Shown piece by piece: positions 34,768 through 46,788 of a stretch of DNA of 64,000 bases (the stretch's first letter is position 1; each line of letters begins with the position of its first letter). A program made the position numbers and the translations under genes. The notes below the pieces were generated by a model that was not told the origin of the DNA, did no database searches, and saw only the letters and a list, made by a program, of their open reading frames with translations. Where the stretch lies: the NCBI GenBank assembly GCA_902626385.1, contig CACOEZ010000001.1, positions 1-64,000 on the forward strand, written 5' to 3'. The stretch is from an uncultured SAR86 cluster bacterium (lineage in GTDB: Bacteria; Pseudomonadota; Gammaproteobacteria; Magnimaribacterales; D2472).

Positions 34768-35268
34768 TTATGAGTTAAGTTTTTGATCTTTTTCTAAAAC
34801 TTCTTTTCTCATATTTTCTTTAAATTCTCTAAGCTTAGCAGATAAGTCCTCATCCGAAGTTGCTAGGATTTGGACTGCTAAAATTGCACTGTTTTTAGCC
34901 CCACTTTTTCCAACAGCTACAGTTGCGACAGGCACACCTGGAGGCATCATTGCAGTGGATAATAATGCGTCGATTCCACCCATTCCCCCAGACTCGATTG
35001 GAATACCTATAACCGGCTTCGTAGAGTGAGCTGCAACAGCTCCTGCAAGGTGGGCAGCCATACCAGCTGCTGCTATAAAAACTTGGCAGCCATTATCTTC
35101 TGAGTCTTTTATTAACTTCATGACATCGTGTGGTGTTCTGTGGGCTGACATGACATTTTTTGTGTAATTTACACCGAAATCATCTAAAACTGCGAAACTA
35201 GCTTCTACAATGGGCAAATCACTATCAGATCCCATTATTATTGCTACTTGGACATTTGAATTTGACAT
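34768..35268 (-). CDS. purE: N5-carboxyaminoimidazole ribonucleotide mutase
   Basis: A 166-residue class I PurE for de novo purine synthesis. The P-loop-like MGSDSDLPIVE, SAHRTPHDVMKL, FIAAAGMAAHLAGAVAAHS and the long GIPIESGGMGGIDALLST stretch are diagnostic. No purK is adjacent. The stop lies directly against tsaC. It is divergent from def across 65 AT-rich bases. Confidence 0.95.
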   Translation of the reverse strand: MSNSNVQVAIIMGSDSDLPIVEASFAVLDDFGVNYTKNVMSAHRTPHDVMKLIKDSEDNGCQVFIAAAGMAAHLAGAVAAHSTKPVIGIPIESGGMGGIDALLSTAMMPPGVPVATVAVGKSGAKNSAILAVQILATSDEDLSAKLREFKENMRKEVLEKDQKLNS

Positions 35269-35333
35269 ATTTTGTTACTCTATAATTGTTAAGTAGATTA
35301 TAATCTCGAAATTATAATAAAAAACAGCTAAAT
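35269..35333. promoter_or_regulatory. Divergent purE/def promoter region
   Basis: Three TATAAT hexamers occur on the plus strand (35281-35286, 35299-35304, 35313-35318). The middle and last lie in a symmetric arrangement that also reads as TATAAT on the minus strand, so back-to-back promoters are likely. No -35 at ideal spacing is obvious, so exact start points are unclear. Confidence 0.35.
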
Positions 35334-35843
35334 ATGTCTAAAAAACTAAAAATTTTAATTTTTCCTGATCCAAAACTTAGGACAGTGGCAAAAAAAGTAG
35401 AGAAATTCGACAAAAGTCTAAAAAAGCTGTCTGAAGACATGTTATTCACAATGTATGACGCAAATGGCATTGGTTTAGCTGCTACACAAGTAGATAGACA
35501 CATTAGACTAGTGGTGATGGATCTATCTGAAGACAGAAACGAGCCCCTAGTTTTTGTAAATCCAGAATATACAGTCGCTGAGAAGCATAGTTTAGTGGAT
35601 TTTGAGGAAGGTTGCTTATCAATTCCTGGATTTAATCAAAACATTGCAAGACCAGATAAAATAGACCTTACATGGCAAGACCTTGATGGAAAAAAGCATA
35701 ATGATGCCCCTGAGGGTTTGCTTAATATCTGTATACAACATGAAATTGATCATCTAGAAGGTAAGCTTATGGTTGATTATATTAGTGCGTTAAAACGAGA
35801 TCGTGTTCGTAAGCGTCTTTTAAAAGAATTTAACAGAAAATAA
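35334..35843 (+). CDS. def: Peptide deformylase
   Basis: A 169-residue metalloprotease-fold enzyme removing the formyl group from nascent proteins. All three motifs are intact: GIGLAATQV (motif 1), EGCLSIPG with its metal Cys (motif 2) and [11 protein letters not shown] with two metal His and catalytic Glu (motif 3). fmt follows after 15 bases, the usual def-fmt pair that removes and adds the formyl group. Confidence 0.96.
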   Translation: MSKKLKILIFPDPKLRTVAKKVEKFDKSLKKLSEDMLFTMYDANGIGLAATQVDRHIRLVVMDLSEDRNEPLVFVNPEYTVAEKHSLVDFEEGCLSIPGFNQNIARPDKIDLTWQDLDGKKHNDAPEGLLNICIQHEIDHLEGKLMVDYISALKRDRVRKRLLKEFNRK

Positions 35844-35858
35844 CAGATTTTAATAAAA

Positions 35859-36779
35859 ATGAACATCTTATTTGCTGGAACAACCTTTAATTCATCAAAA
35901 ATACTTAATTTTCTACATGAAGCAGATGAGATAAATGTTATTGGGGTAATCACAAAACCTGATAAACCAGGAAAAAGAGGGTCTAATCTAATTGAATCAC
36001 CAGTATCTTCCGCTGCCAGAAATGCAGACATTAATTTATTCAAACCGGAACAATTAGATTGTATTGATTTTAAAGAGACTATTTCTAAATTAGATGTAGA
36101 TATTCTTGTGGTTGTGGCATACGGAAAGATATTACCGGAATGGATGTTAAATATTCCAAAAATTATGCCAATTAACATTCATTACTCTCTGCTACCATAT
36201 TATAGAGGCTCTTCTCCAATTCAAGCATCTATCATTAACGGTGACAAACATACAGGCGTAACTTTTATGAAAATGAATAAGAGCCTTGATGGGGGTGAAA
36301 TAATCAACAAATTTGAATGCGAAATTTTAAATGATGACAATAAGACAACACTAGAAAGAAAGCTAACTGAAATATCAATAAAGGAAATTAGCAATGTCTT
36401 AAAGTTAATAAAAACTAAAAAAGTTAAATTGCTTGATCAAAAATCAGAGGATGTGTCTTATTGTAAAAAAATTGTTAAAAATGATAGTCTGATAGATTTT
36501 AGTGAATCTAGTTCAGAAATTTTTAATAAATTTAAGGCGTATATTGAATGGCCTGGATTAACCTTTAAATATAAAAATACCTTAATAAAAATACACGGTC
36601 TTAAGATAACTGATGAAGATTCTAGCTCTAAAGCTGGAACGATAAACAAAATTACAAAATCTGGATTATATATAAATACTGTAGATAAATTGATAGTAAT
36701 TACTAACTTACAATTTCCTAATAAGAAAATAATAAAATCTGAAGATGTTTTCAATTCATACAAACAATTCTTTTCATAA
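35859..36779 (+). CDS. fmt: Methionyl-tRNA formyltransferase
   Basis: A 306-residue enzyme formylating initiator Met-tRNA. The catalytic domain shows VVVAYGKILPEWMLN and INIHYSLLPYYRGSSPIQASIINGDKHTGVT, with the Asn-His-Asp catalytic set (Asp in KMNKSLDGGEII). A degenerate C-terminal OB-like domain follows (about 205-300), AT-driven and Lys-rich. In Pseudomonas rsmB lies between fmt and trkA; here the gap is only 56 bases, so rsmB is missing from the locus. Confidence 0.94.
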   Translation: MNILFAGTTFNSSKILNFLHEADEINVIGVITKPDKPGKRGSNLIESPVSSAARNADINLFKPEQLDCIDFKETISKLDVDILVVVAYGKILPEWMLNIPKIMPINIHYSLLPYYRGSSPIQASIINGDKHTGVTFMKMNKSLDGGEIINKFECEILNDDNKTTLERKLTEISIKEISNVLKLIKTKKVKLLDQKSEDVSYCKKIVKNDSLIDFSESSSEIFNKFKAYIEWPGLTFKYKNTLIKIHGLKITDEDSSSKAGTINKITKSGLYINTVDKLIVITNLQFPNKKIIKSEDVFNSYKQFFS

Positions 36780-36835
36780 AAAAATTTTTACTATAAGTCT
36801 TTTAATTACTTCAAAAGAGGTTTAATTTACACAAT

Positions 36836-38191
36836 ATGAAAGTGCTAATTTTAGGTGCTGGTCGTGTTGGGGGTAGTCTTGCCCGCGCGCTTGTAAATAA
36901 TAACTATGATGTTGCTATTGTAGATCAAGATAAAAATGCTTTAAATTCTCTTGAGGAAAAATTAGATATTATGACAATTGAGGGTCATGCTTCGCACCCT
37001 CTTTCGATTAAAAAATCTGGAGCTGACGAAACCACAACAGTAATCGCAGTAACATCAAACGATGAAGTAAATATAATTGCTTGTCAGGTAGCCAAAAAGC
37101 TCTTCGATGTAAAAAAGACAATATGCAGAATAACGGATGAGTCATATGGCAAAGACTTAGATATGTTTGGTGAAAAGATTATCGATATACTAATTAGTCC
37201 AGAAGACGAAGTTAAAAATCATCTTAAAGATCTCATCATTCACCCAGGAACAGATCAGATAGAGAAATTTGCAGACGGCAAAGTAAACCTTGTAAGTGTT
37301 AAGGCAAAAAAGAAAGGTAAGCTTGTGGGAAGAGAGTTGAAGGGCATTAAAGATGATATGCCAGATACAGATGCTTTTGTTGCATCGATATATAGAAAGG
37401 GGAAACCATTCATACCTTCAGGAGAAACAATAATTAAAGAAAACGATGAAGTTTACTTCATAACCTCAGAAAAAAACACAGACCAAATTGTTGATGAATT
37501 TAGGGATCATGAAGAAAATTACTCTAGAGTAATGATTGTCGGTGGCGGAAAGATAGGATACTCACTAGCCAAAGAACTTGAAAATGAATATAAAACGAAA
37601 TTAATAGATTCAGATGAAGAAAAGTGTATAAACCTTTCGAAAAATCTTGATAAAACCATTGTGCTCCATGGGTCTGCAACTGATGAAGATTTATTAAAGA
37701 GTGAAAGCGTATCTAATATAGATATATTTTGTGCATTAACAGATGATGATGAAACAAATCTAATGTCTTCATTGCTTGCAAAAAAGATGGGAGCAAAGAA
37801 AACAATGATAATCTTAAATAATCCATCTTATCTTGGCCTAGTTCCTGGTTTCATAGATATTTACATAGCTCCCTATCGTTTAACTGTCTCTTCTGTTCTT
37901 CAGGACTTGAGAGAAGGTGATGTTATGCAAGATGTAATGTTGAAAATGGATACCGGAGCTGAAGCTGTTGAGGGTGTTGTTCATGCAAATGAATATACTT
38001 CTAGCTTATTTGGAAAATCCATTAAAGAAATTAATTTACCAGAAGGCGCCTCAATAGGGGCTGTTGTTAGGCACGGTGAATTAATGATGCCAGAATCTGA
38101 TGTTGAACTATGTCTTAATGATCATCTAATTGTTTTTCTAGCAAACAAAAATATGATGTCGGAAATTGAGGTTTTGTTTAAAAATAATTAA
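36836..38191 (+). CDS. trkA: Trk potassium uptake regulatory protein TrkA
   Basis: A 451-residue peripheral NAD(H)-binding protein gating TrkH. It contains two RCK units. The first has GAGRVGGSLARAL at the N-terminus and a TrkA-C domain around 145-220. The second has GGGKIGYSLAKELE near 236 and a C-terminal TrkA-C domain (EGVVHANEYTSSLFGKSIKEINLPEG). The double-unit form is typical of gammaproteobacteria. Its stop shares a base with the trkH ATG, so the two subunits are co-translated. Confidence 0.95.
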   Translation: MKVLILGAGRVGGSLARALVNNNYDVAIVDQDKNALNSLEEKLDIMTIEGHASHPLSIKKSGADETTTVIAVTSNDEVNIIACQVAKKLFDVKKTICRITDESYGKDLDMFGEKIIDILISPEDEVKNHLKDLIIHPGTDQIEKFADGKVNLVSVKAKKKGKLVGRELKGIKDDMPDTDAFVASIYRKGKPFIPSGETIIKENDEVYFITSEKNTDQIVDEFRDHEENYSRVMIVGGGKIGYSLAKELENEYKTKLIDSDEEKCINLSKNLDKTIVLHGSATDEDLLKSESVSNIDIFCALTDDDETNLMSSLLAKKMGAKKTMIILNNPSYLGLVPGFIDIYIAPYRLTVSSVLQDLREGDVMQDVMLKMDTGAEAVEGVVHANEYTSSLFGKSIKEINLPEGASIGAVVRHGELMMPESDVELCLNDHLIVFLANKNMMSEIEVLFKNN

Positions 38192-39621
38192 TGAACTTTA
38201 AATCAATATTAAAGTTATTTAGCATACTGGTCTTATTCTTTAGCATTTCGTATGTATTTCCTATAGTTGTATCTATTATCTTCAATGACGGTGCTATAAA
38301 TTTATTCTTGTATACACTCATTGGAGTAAGTTTAATTGGACTGACAGGATTTTATATCACCAGGAATGTTAATAACGAGCTATCTCAAAAAGATGGCTTT
38401 GTTATTATAGTTATGTTTTGGGTTGTATTATGTTTCGCAGGCTCAATTCCTTTTTATCTGAGTGGAATGACTTTTATAGACTCTATATTTGAGTCTATGT
38501 CTGGTATTACAACTACAGGAGCAACAGTAGTATCTAATTTAGATAACCTTCCAGAATCTTTATTATTCTATAGACAGCTTTTACAGTGGATGGGTGGTAT
38601 GGGTCTAATTGTTTTAGCAATTGCAGTTATGCCGCTACTTGGAATAGGTGGAGGTCAGATTTATAAAACAGAAATTCCCGGAGCGATGGGAGAACAGAGA
38701 CTAACACCTAGAATTAAAGAAACAGCACAAGTCTTATGGTTAATATATTTTGGCCTAACAGTCATATGCGGTGTTTTTTATTATATTGGCGGCATGAATT
38801 CATTTGATGCCGTTTCACATGCAATGTCGACTGTCGCAATTGGTGGTTTTTCAACTCATAATGAAAGCATTGGCTACTTTAATAGTCTTTCAATAGAAAT
38901 TGTATGTATTATTTTTATGCTGCTTTCTGCTTTTAGCTTTACATTACATTATTTTGCAATATTTAAGAAAAAACCTCTTAAGTATTTGTATGATCCCGAG
39001 CTAAGATTTTTTATTTCGATCTTAATAATTATTTTTATTATAGGGGTTGTAATATCCAATCTTAGTATGCAGGGCCCATCTATAAGAGAAATTGCCTTTC
39101 ATAGCGTTTCCATGCTTACAACAACGGGGTTTTCAATATCAAATACTTCTAATTGGCCTTTTTCTTTATCCTTCCTACTTCTTATTGGTGCTTTCATAGG
39201 AGCCTGTGCTGGATCTGTAGGAGGAGGCGTGAAATCTTGGAGAGTTCTAATTATGATTAACCATGCCTATAAAAATATCATGACAATAATACATCCAAAT
39301 TCAGTGATGACTCTTAAGATAGGAACAAAAAGCGTTGATGATGGGGTTGCAACGTCCGTATGGGGATTTTTCTCGATATATGTTATTTCATTTATTCTTT
39401 TGCTTTTATTCGTTTTAATGTCAGGGCTTGATTTTGAATCTGCTTTTTCTGCTGTAGGAGCTTGTTTAAATAATCTCGGCCCGGGGCTTGGAATAGTTTC
39501 CGAGAATTATTCGGATATCAGTTCATCAACCAAGGGAATATTAGCATTTGCAATGCTACTTGGACGTCTTGAAATTTTTACTTTGTTGGTAATTTTAACC
39601 CCGATGTTTTGGTCAAAGTAA
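38191..39621 (+). CDS. trkH: Trk potassium channel-like transporter TrkH
   Basis: A 476-residue membrane protein with four MPM repeats. Each P-loop has a filter Gly: SGITTTGATVV, STVAIGGFSTH, SMLTTTGFSIS and GACLNNLGPGLG, as in TrkH/KtrB. The repeated ESMSGITTTG and GAFIGACAGSVGGGVKSWR segments are typical. It works with TrkA, which overlaps it by one base. The stop codon abuts that of the convergent acyltransferase gene. Confidence 0.95.
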   Translation: MNFKSILKLFSILVLFFSISYVFPIVVSIIFNDGAINLFLYTLIGVSLIGLTGFYITRNVNNELSQKDGFVIIVMFWVVLCFAGSIPFYLSGMTFIDSIFESMSGITTTGATVVSNLDNLPESLLFYRQLLQWMGGMGLIVLAIAVMPLLGIGGGQIYKTEIPGAMGEQRLTPRIKETAQVLWLIYFGLTVICGVFYYIGGMNSFDAVSHAMSTVAIGGFSTHNESIGYFNSLSIEIVCIIFMLLSAFSFTLHYFAIFKKKPLKYLYDPELRFFISILIIIFIIGVVISNLSMQGPSIREIAFHSVSMLTTTGFSISNTSNWPFSLSFLLLIGAFIGACAGSVGGGVKSWRVLIMINHAYKNIMTIIHPNSVMTLKIGTKSVDDGVATSVWGFFSIYVISFILLLLFVLMSGLDFESAFSAVGACLNNLGPGLGIVSENYSDISSSTKGILAFAMLLGRLEIFTLLVILTPMFWSK

Positions 39622-40485
39622 CTACATATTCTCGTATGGATCATTTGGCAAATTTTTGCTCCTTTTAAACCTCTTATATTCCCATGAGTAATCTGAGGGC
39701 CTTTCATTTATAAAATTCTCAATATCTTTATTTACTAAAAGTTTGCGCTTACTATCATTATAAATACTATCATGACAGCTTTTAATTTTTACTTTAAGAT
39801 TTCTATTTTGATTTGATTGAATGTAAAAATAAATGACTGGGACGTTGCTTTTGGATGCAAGCGACTGAACAAGAGTTGTTGAATATGCCTTTACATTAAA
39901 AAATTCAATATGTTCTCCAAGTCCCCTCTTGGGTACTTGGTCAGCAGCAAAACAGACAATTTTTTTATCTTGAAGCGCTTTATAAAGATGACGAACTCCT
40001 CCAATGTTTGTTTCATAGCATTTTGAATTTCCGCTTTCTCTTTTTGATTTTACAAAATAATTAAGAGCATTATTTTTGATTTTTTTATACAAGCTTACAG
40101 TTGTATGCTGTGAGTTCATCCAAGTCAATAACATATCCACACTTCTGTTATGAAACGAGACAGCAATCAAACCATTTTGTTTTAAATTATTTAAAAGAAA
40201 GTTGTTTTCTACGCATAGTAAATTATCATTTGATTCAAATTCTGATGATCCCCATGAGTAAATAGATTCATATCCAGATAAAAATGACTCTTTTAAACTT
40301 AACTTTGAAAGGATTTGAACGTCACTTTTTGATCTATTTGGATATGCAATTTCAATATTTTTTTTAGTAATTTTAAAATTAGATGAATATTTATAAGCCC
40401 TTGATGCAAAATAAATGTCAATAAGAAAACTAAATAGGGGTTTTGGAATAAAAGTAATTAAATAAAAAAGCGGTTTCATAATCAT
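39622..40485 (-). CDS. LpxL/HtrB-like lipid A acyltransferase
   Basis: A 287-residue inner-membrane acyltransferase of the LpxL/LpxM family, with an N-terminal hydrophobic segment and the HX4D box HNRSVD near residue 113. Further family landmarks are the ENNFLLNNLKQNGLIAVSFHN lead-in, AADQVPKRGLGEHIEFFNVKAYSTT near 190, and the ending ERPSDYSWEYKRFK (normally P.qY.W..rRfk). It likely adds a secondary acyl chain to lipid A. A gene of this family also lies close to dnaA in Pseudomonas. Which chain it adds cannot be told. Confidence 0.87.
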   Translation of the reverse strand: MIMKPLFYLITFIPKPLFSFLIDIYFASRAYKYSSNFKITKKNIEIAYPNRSKSDVQILSKLSLKESFLSGYESIYSWGSSEFESNDNLLCVENNFLLNNLKQNGLIAVSFHNRSVDMLLTWMNSQHTTVSLYKKIKNNALNYFVKSKRESGNSKCYETNIGGVRHLYKALQDKKIVCFAADQVPKRGLGEHIEFFNVKAYSTTLVQSLASKSNVPVIYFYIQSNQNRNLKVKIKSCHDSIYNDSKRKLLVNKDIENFINERPSDYSWEYKRFKRSKNLPNDPYENM

Positions 40486-40621
40486 TTATAAGCAATGCTT
40501 GCTATAATCATAAAATATATAATTTATTTGTTAAAGGCAAAACCTCTATAAGAAAAATATATATGAATACATGTTGATAATATAAACTAGACATTTGTCT
40601 ATTTTAAGTTAAGGATTAATA
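40486..40621. promoter_or_regulatory. Intergenic region upstream of glyS with a short palindrome
   Basis: 136 AT-rich bases between divergent genes. A palindrome TAGACA-TT-TGTCTA occupies 40588-40601, ten bases before the AAGGA ribosome site (40611-40615) of the glycyl-tRNA synthetase. A TATAAT occurs near 40501. I saw no T-box-like or other known leader. The palindrome could be an operator; that is a guess. Confidence 0.3.
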
Positions 40622-41974
40622 TTGGCCGCAAAAAACATGGAAGAATTAGTTGCTCTTTGTAAAAGAAGAGGTTTTATATTCCAATCTAGTGAAATATACG
40701 GTGGTATACAAGGGGTGTACGACTTTGGTCCATTGGGCGTAGAGCTTAAAAATAACATTAAATTATCATGGTGGTCTTCAATGGTATATGAAAACGACAA
40801 TATTGAAGGATTAGACGCTTCTATTTTATCAAATCCCCTAGTTTTAAGATATTCAGGACATGAAGATACTTTTTCAGACCCTATGGTTGATTGTAAAGAG
40901 TGTAAGTCTAGGTTTAGAGCGGATTCCATAGAAAATAAATGTCCAAAATGTGGTTCAATGGATCTTACAGAGCCTAGACCATTTAACCTAATGTTCAAAA
41001 CTAGTGTTGGCCCTATTGAAGACGAAAATAACTTCGCATATTTAAGACCTGAAACAGCTCAACAAATATTTACAAATTATAAGAATGTTGTTGATTCGAC
41101 TTCGAGAAGTGTGCCTTTTGGTATTGCACAAATTGGTAAGGCTTTCAGAAATGAAATTACTCCTAGAAATTTTATTTTTAGAGTAAGAGAATTTGAACAA
41201 ATGGAGCTTGAGTATTTCGTAAAGCCTGGAGAAGATGAGGAAAGTCTAGACTCATGGGTACAAAAAAGATTAGATTGGTGGGAGAAACAGGGTGTACCCA
41301 CAGATCAACTAGAGCTCTACGAGGTACCCATGGATGAACTTGCGCATTATTCAAAACGCACTGTTGATATAATGTACAAGTTTCCTCATGGTACCGAAGA
41401 GCTTGAAGGTATTGCCAATAGAACTGATTTTGATTTAGGCTCACACTCTAAGAAACAAGATGAACTCAATATTAAAGCAAGTGTAAAGCAAAATAAAGAT
41501 TCAAATTCTAAGCTCGGTGCCCAAAGCGACGGTGGAGATTGGTTTGTTCCTTTTGTTATAGAGCCATCAGCTGGAGTTGAAAGAGGCTTTCTGGCTATAC
41601 TTAACGAAGCCTATACAGAAGAGGAAGTTGAAGAAAATAAACGCAGAGTTGTTCTAAAACTTAAACCCCATTTGTCTCCGATAAAAGCAGCTGTCATTCC
41701 TCTTAAAAAAAATAACAAAGACATAGTTGATTTATCTACAAAGATCAAAGATGGGCTCCAATCTCTTGCCCTTGGCAGGGTGGTGCTTGAGAATACCGGT
41801 AACATTGGAAAGGGTTATAGAAGGCATGATGAAATAGGCACACCAACTTGCATAACAATTGATTTTGACTCTCTTGAGAACGAAACTGTAACTGTCAGAG
41901 ATAGAGATACAATGAATCAAGAAAGAATAAAAATTAAAGAACTACAAAACTATTTCATAAAATCTATTAAGTAA
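40622..41974 (+). CDS. glyS: Glycyl-tRNA synthetase, homodimeric type
   Basis: A 450-residue class II synthetase of the single-chain (alpha2, eukaryote/archaea/Gram-positive style) type, not the GlyQ/GlyS heterotetramer usual in gammaproteobacteria. It has [26 protein letters not shown], a zinc knuckle with Cys91, Cys94, Cys107 and Cys110, motif 2 in [25 protein letters not shown] and motif 3 in [14 protein letters not shown], then an anticodon-binding domain. The TTG start is preceded by AAGGA; an ATG lies five codons in. The gene stands between an LpxL-like gene and plsC-gyrB, where Pseudomonas keeps glyQ-glyS. Confidence 0.95.
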   Translation: MAAKNMEELVALCKRRGFIFQSSEIYGGIQGVYDFGPLGVELKNNIKLSWWSSMVYENDNIEGLDASILSNPLVLRYSGHEDTFSDPMVDCKECKSRFRADSIENKCPKCGSMDLTEPRPFNLMFKTSVGPIEDENNFAYLRPETAQQIFTNYKNVVDSTSRSVPFGIAQIGKAFRNEITPRNFIFRVREFEQMELEYFVKPGEDEESLDSWVQKRLDWWEKQGVPTDQLELYEVPMDELAHYSKRTVDIMYKFPHGTEELEGIANRTDFDLGSHSKKQDELNIKASVKQNKDSNSKLGAQSDGGDWFVPFVIEPSAGVERGFLAILNEAYTEEEVEENKRRVVLKLKPHLSPIKAAVIPLKKNNKDIVDLSTKIKDGLQSLALGRVVLENTGNIGKGYRRHDEIGTPTCITIDFDSLENETVTVRDRDTMNQERIKIKELQNYFIKSIK

Positions 41975-41977
41975 ACT

Positions 41978-44601
<2,624 letters not shown>

Positions 44602-45678
44602 TTATCCTAATTGTTCCACGTGGAACTTTTTAAACTCATTGAATTCAGCAGATATTTTACTACTAAAATGGTCGTCAATACAGGAAAAAATCACCTGATT
44701 GCGATTATGTTTCAGTAAATTAATAAGCAGCCAAAAAACTCTATCATCAAGCTCTGATTTAATATCATCAATTATCAAAGATGGATCAACCCCATAAGAT
44801 TTTTTAAGTACTTCATTTTGCGCGCAACACCACATTATTGAGAAAAATTTTTGTTCTCCTCTTGAAAGAAGTTGACGAGCATCGATGTTATTTATCAGAA
44901 ATTTTATATCTGCTTTATGCGGGCCGAATACAGTACTTCTTCTTTTGAGATCTGAGCTAATATTATTGCTGAGAGTATTAAGTAAGCTATCATCTCCATC
45001 CCAGCCTTTATAAAACTTTATGTTTATGCTTTTAAGAAATGTGAAAACTTTTTCGGGTTCTAATATATCAATCAAATTGTTGAATTCATTCAAAGTCTTA
45101 TTAAAAAAACTTTTTCTATAGCTCGTTAACGAGGTTCCCTCTTTAGCGACAGATTCATTCCAAATAGAAATATCGTTGATATAGCCCGATTTAAGGAGAC
45201 TATTTCTCTGCTTTAAAGCTCTATAGAAAGAAAACCAATCACTAGAAAAATTCTCATCCGCTACAAAAATCGATCTGTCTAATAACTTTCGTCTAAAGTC
45301 TGGAGAAGCATCTGCAAATGAAAAAGTATTATTATGAATTGTTGTACAGGGAAATTCTCTGATTAGCTTGCTTGTTGTAGTTTTAGTATTGTTTAATAAC
45401 ACTGATATAGGCTTTGATAGATCTTTTGTAATTTCTAAAATATATCCTCTCTCAGAATCAAAAGCTTTCAAATAAAAGTTTGTATCGTCATATCTAATGA
45501 GTGATGAAAGATTAGAGCTTTTAAAAGATTTTCCACTCGAAAACAAAAATATAGATTCTAGTATTGAGGTTTTGCCTGAGCCGTTGGGCCCATGAAAAAA
45601 ATTAATACCAGGAGAAAGATCAAATTCTAATTCTTCAAAACACCTAAATCTTTTAAGAGATATTTTAGTTAATGGCAC
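44602..45678 (-). CDS. recF: DNA repair protein RecF
   Basis: A 358-residue SMC-like ATPase of the RecFOR pathway. It shows FHGPNGSGKTSILESIFLFS (Walker A), the signature LLSRGEQKFFSIMWC and Walker B SLIIDDIKSELDD near 300. The GTG start follows dnaN by six bases. Its last codons, encoding Phe-His-Val-Glu, contain a perfect 14-base parS-type palindrome, described separately. The order dnaA-dnaN-recF-gyrB is ancestral. Confidence 0.94.
   Translation of the reverse strand: MPLTKISLKRFRCFEELEFDLSPGINFFHGPNGSGKTSILESIFLFSSGKSFKSSNLSSLIRYDDTNFYLKAFDSERGYILEITKDLSKPISVLLNNTKTTTSKLIREFPCTTIHNNTFSFADASPDFRRKLLDRSIFVADENFSSDWFSFYRALKQRNSLLKSGYINDISIWNESVAKEGTSLTSYRKSFFNKTLNEFNNLIDILEPEKVFTFLKSINIKFYKGWDGDDSLLNTLSNNISSDLKRRSTVFGPHKADIKFLINNIDARQLLSRGEQKFFSIMWCCAQNEVLKKSYGVDPSLIIDDIKSELDDRVFWLLINLLKHNRNQVIFSCIDDHFSSKISAEFNEFKKFHVEQLG
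44613..44626. other. parS: parS-like ParB-binding palindrome inside recF
   Basis: GTTCCACGTGGAAC is a perfect palindrome; with the base before and after it reads TGTTCCACGTGGAACT, matching 15 of 16 bases of the Pseudomonas parS consensus TGTTCCACGTGGAACA. It lies in the recF 3' coding end, 15 bases upstream of the gyrB ATG, about 9.6 kb from parA-parB. It is the only copy I noticed by eye. Confidence 0.8.
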
Positions 45679-45684
45679 TTTAAA

Positions 45685-46788
45685 TTATATTAAAAGCGGC
45701 ATTACAACATACTTTAAGCTTTCGTTATTGGGATCTGTTATTAAGCAGCTTTTATCAGATCCAAAGAAATTAACTTCAATAATTTCTGAATCAATTGTTG
45801 AAAGTATCTCCTGAAGATAATTAACATTAAAAGCTATATCCACATTCTCACCTTTGTATTTGCAGTTAAGATTTTCTTCCCCCTGCTCTTTTTCTGGATT
45901 ATTTGCTGAAATATGTAAAGAATTTTCATTAGTTACTATTCTAACGCCTTTGTACTTTTCACTAGATAATACACTCACTCTGCTAAGGCTTTCAGAAAAT
46001 AGCTTTTTGTCTATTTCCAATACCGAGCTTTCTCCTGACGGGATAACTTGCTCATAATCTGGAAATTTGCCCTCTATTAGTTTACTTACGAATACTGTTC
46101 CAGATGATTCGACTGAAACGGATGTTTGCGAAATTTTTACAATAACGTTATCGGAATTATCTCCTGCAATTTTGCCTATTTCGTTGATAGATTTTCTTGG
46201 TACTATTCCACTAGTGCTTTCAGAAGATGCTTCATTAAGAGTGGTTGAAGCAAGTGCTAGTCTGTGTGCGTCTGTTGCGACAGTGGTTATATTTTTGTCA
46301 TCGATAGATACAAATAGTCCATTAAGATAATGTCTCCAATCCTGATTGCCCATTGCAAATGAGGTTTTGGTTATAAGCATATTAAGATTTACAGAAGATA
46401 TGTTTATTTGTGATTCTGTATCTTCAATTTCAAATACAGGAAAATCTTCGCTGGGTAAAGTTGATAGATTGTATTTTCCGGAAGAAGTTTCAATGTTTAG
46501 GTTATCACCATCAAGATAAAAATGTATTTCAGTTAAATCAGGTAATAGTCTACAAAGATCGCTGAGCTTTCTTGCGGGTGCTGTGGTTTTTCCACCGCTT
46601 TTAAAGTTAGAAATTGTTGATGTTGTAGAAATCTCGCTTTCTAAATCTGTTGCAGTAAATTTTAAAGATGTTTCATCAACCTCAATCAAAACATTTGATA
46701 GTATCGGCAGTGTTTGTCTTTTTTCAACAACTCCCAGTGTTAGATTAAGTGATTTAACAACCTCTTCTTTGAGAATATAAAAATCCAT
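45685..46788 (-). CDS. dnaN: DNA polymerase III sliding clamp (beta)
   Basis: A 367-residue ring-forming processivity clamp with three homologous domains. It begins FYILKEEVVKSLNLTLGVVEKRQTLPILSNVLI and ends with the usual PLLI (VVMPLLI) for the clamp C-terminus. The central GLFVSIDDKNITTVATDAHRLALAS segment is the second-domain signature. Its ATG shares one base with the dnaA stop (TAATG) and recF follows after six bases. Confidence 0.96.
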   Translation of the reverse strand: MDFYILKEEVVKSLNLTLGVVEKRQTLPILSNVLIEVDETSLKFTATDLESEISTTSTISNFKSGGKTTAPARKLSDLCRLLPDLTEIHFYLDGDNLNIETSSGKYNLSTLPSEDFPVFEIEDTESQINISSVNLNMLITKTSFAMGNQDWRHYLNGLFVSIDDKNITTVATDAHRLALASTTLNEASSESTSGIVPRKSINEIGKIAGDNSDNVIVKISQTSVSVESSGTVFVSKLIEGKFPDYEQVIPSGESSVLEIDKKLFSESLSRVSVLSSEKYKGVRIVTNENSLHISANNPEKEQGEENLNCKYKGENVDIAFNVNYLQEILSTIDSEIIEVNFFGSDKSCLITDPNNESLKYVVMPLLI

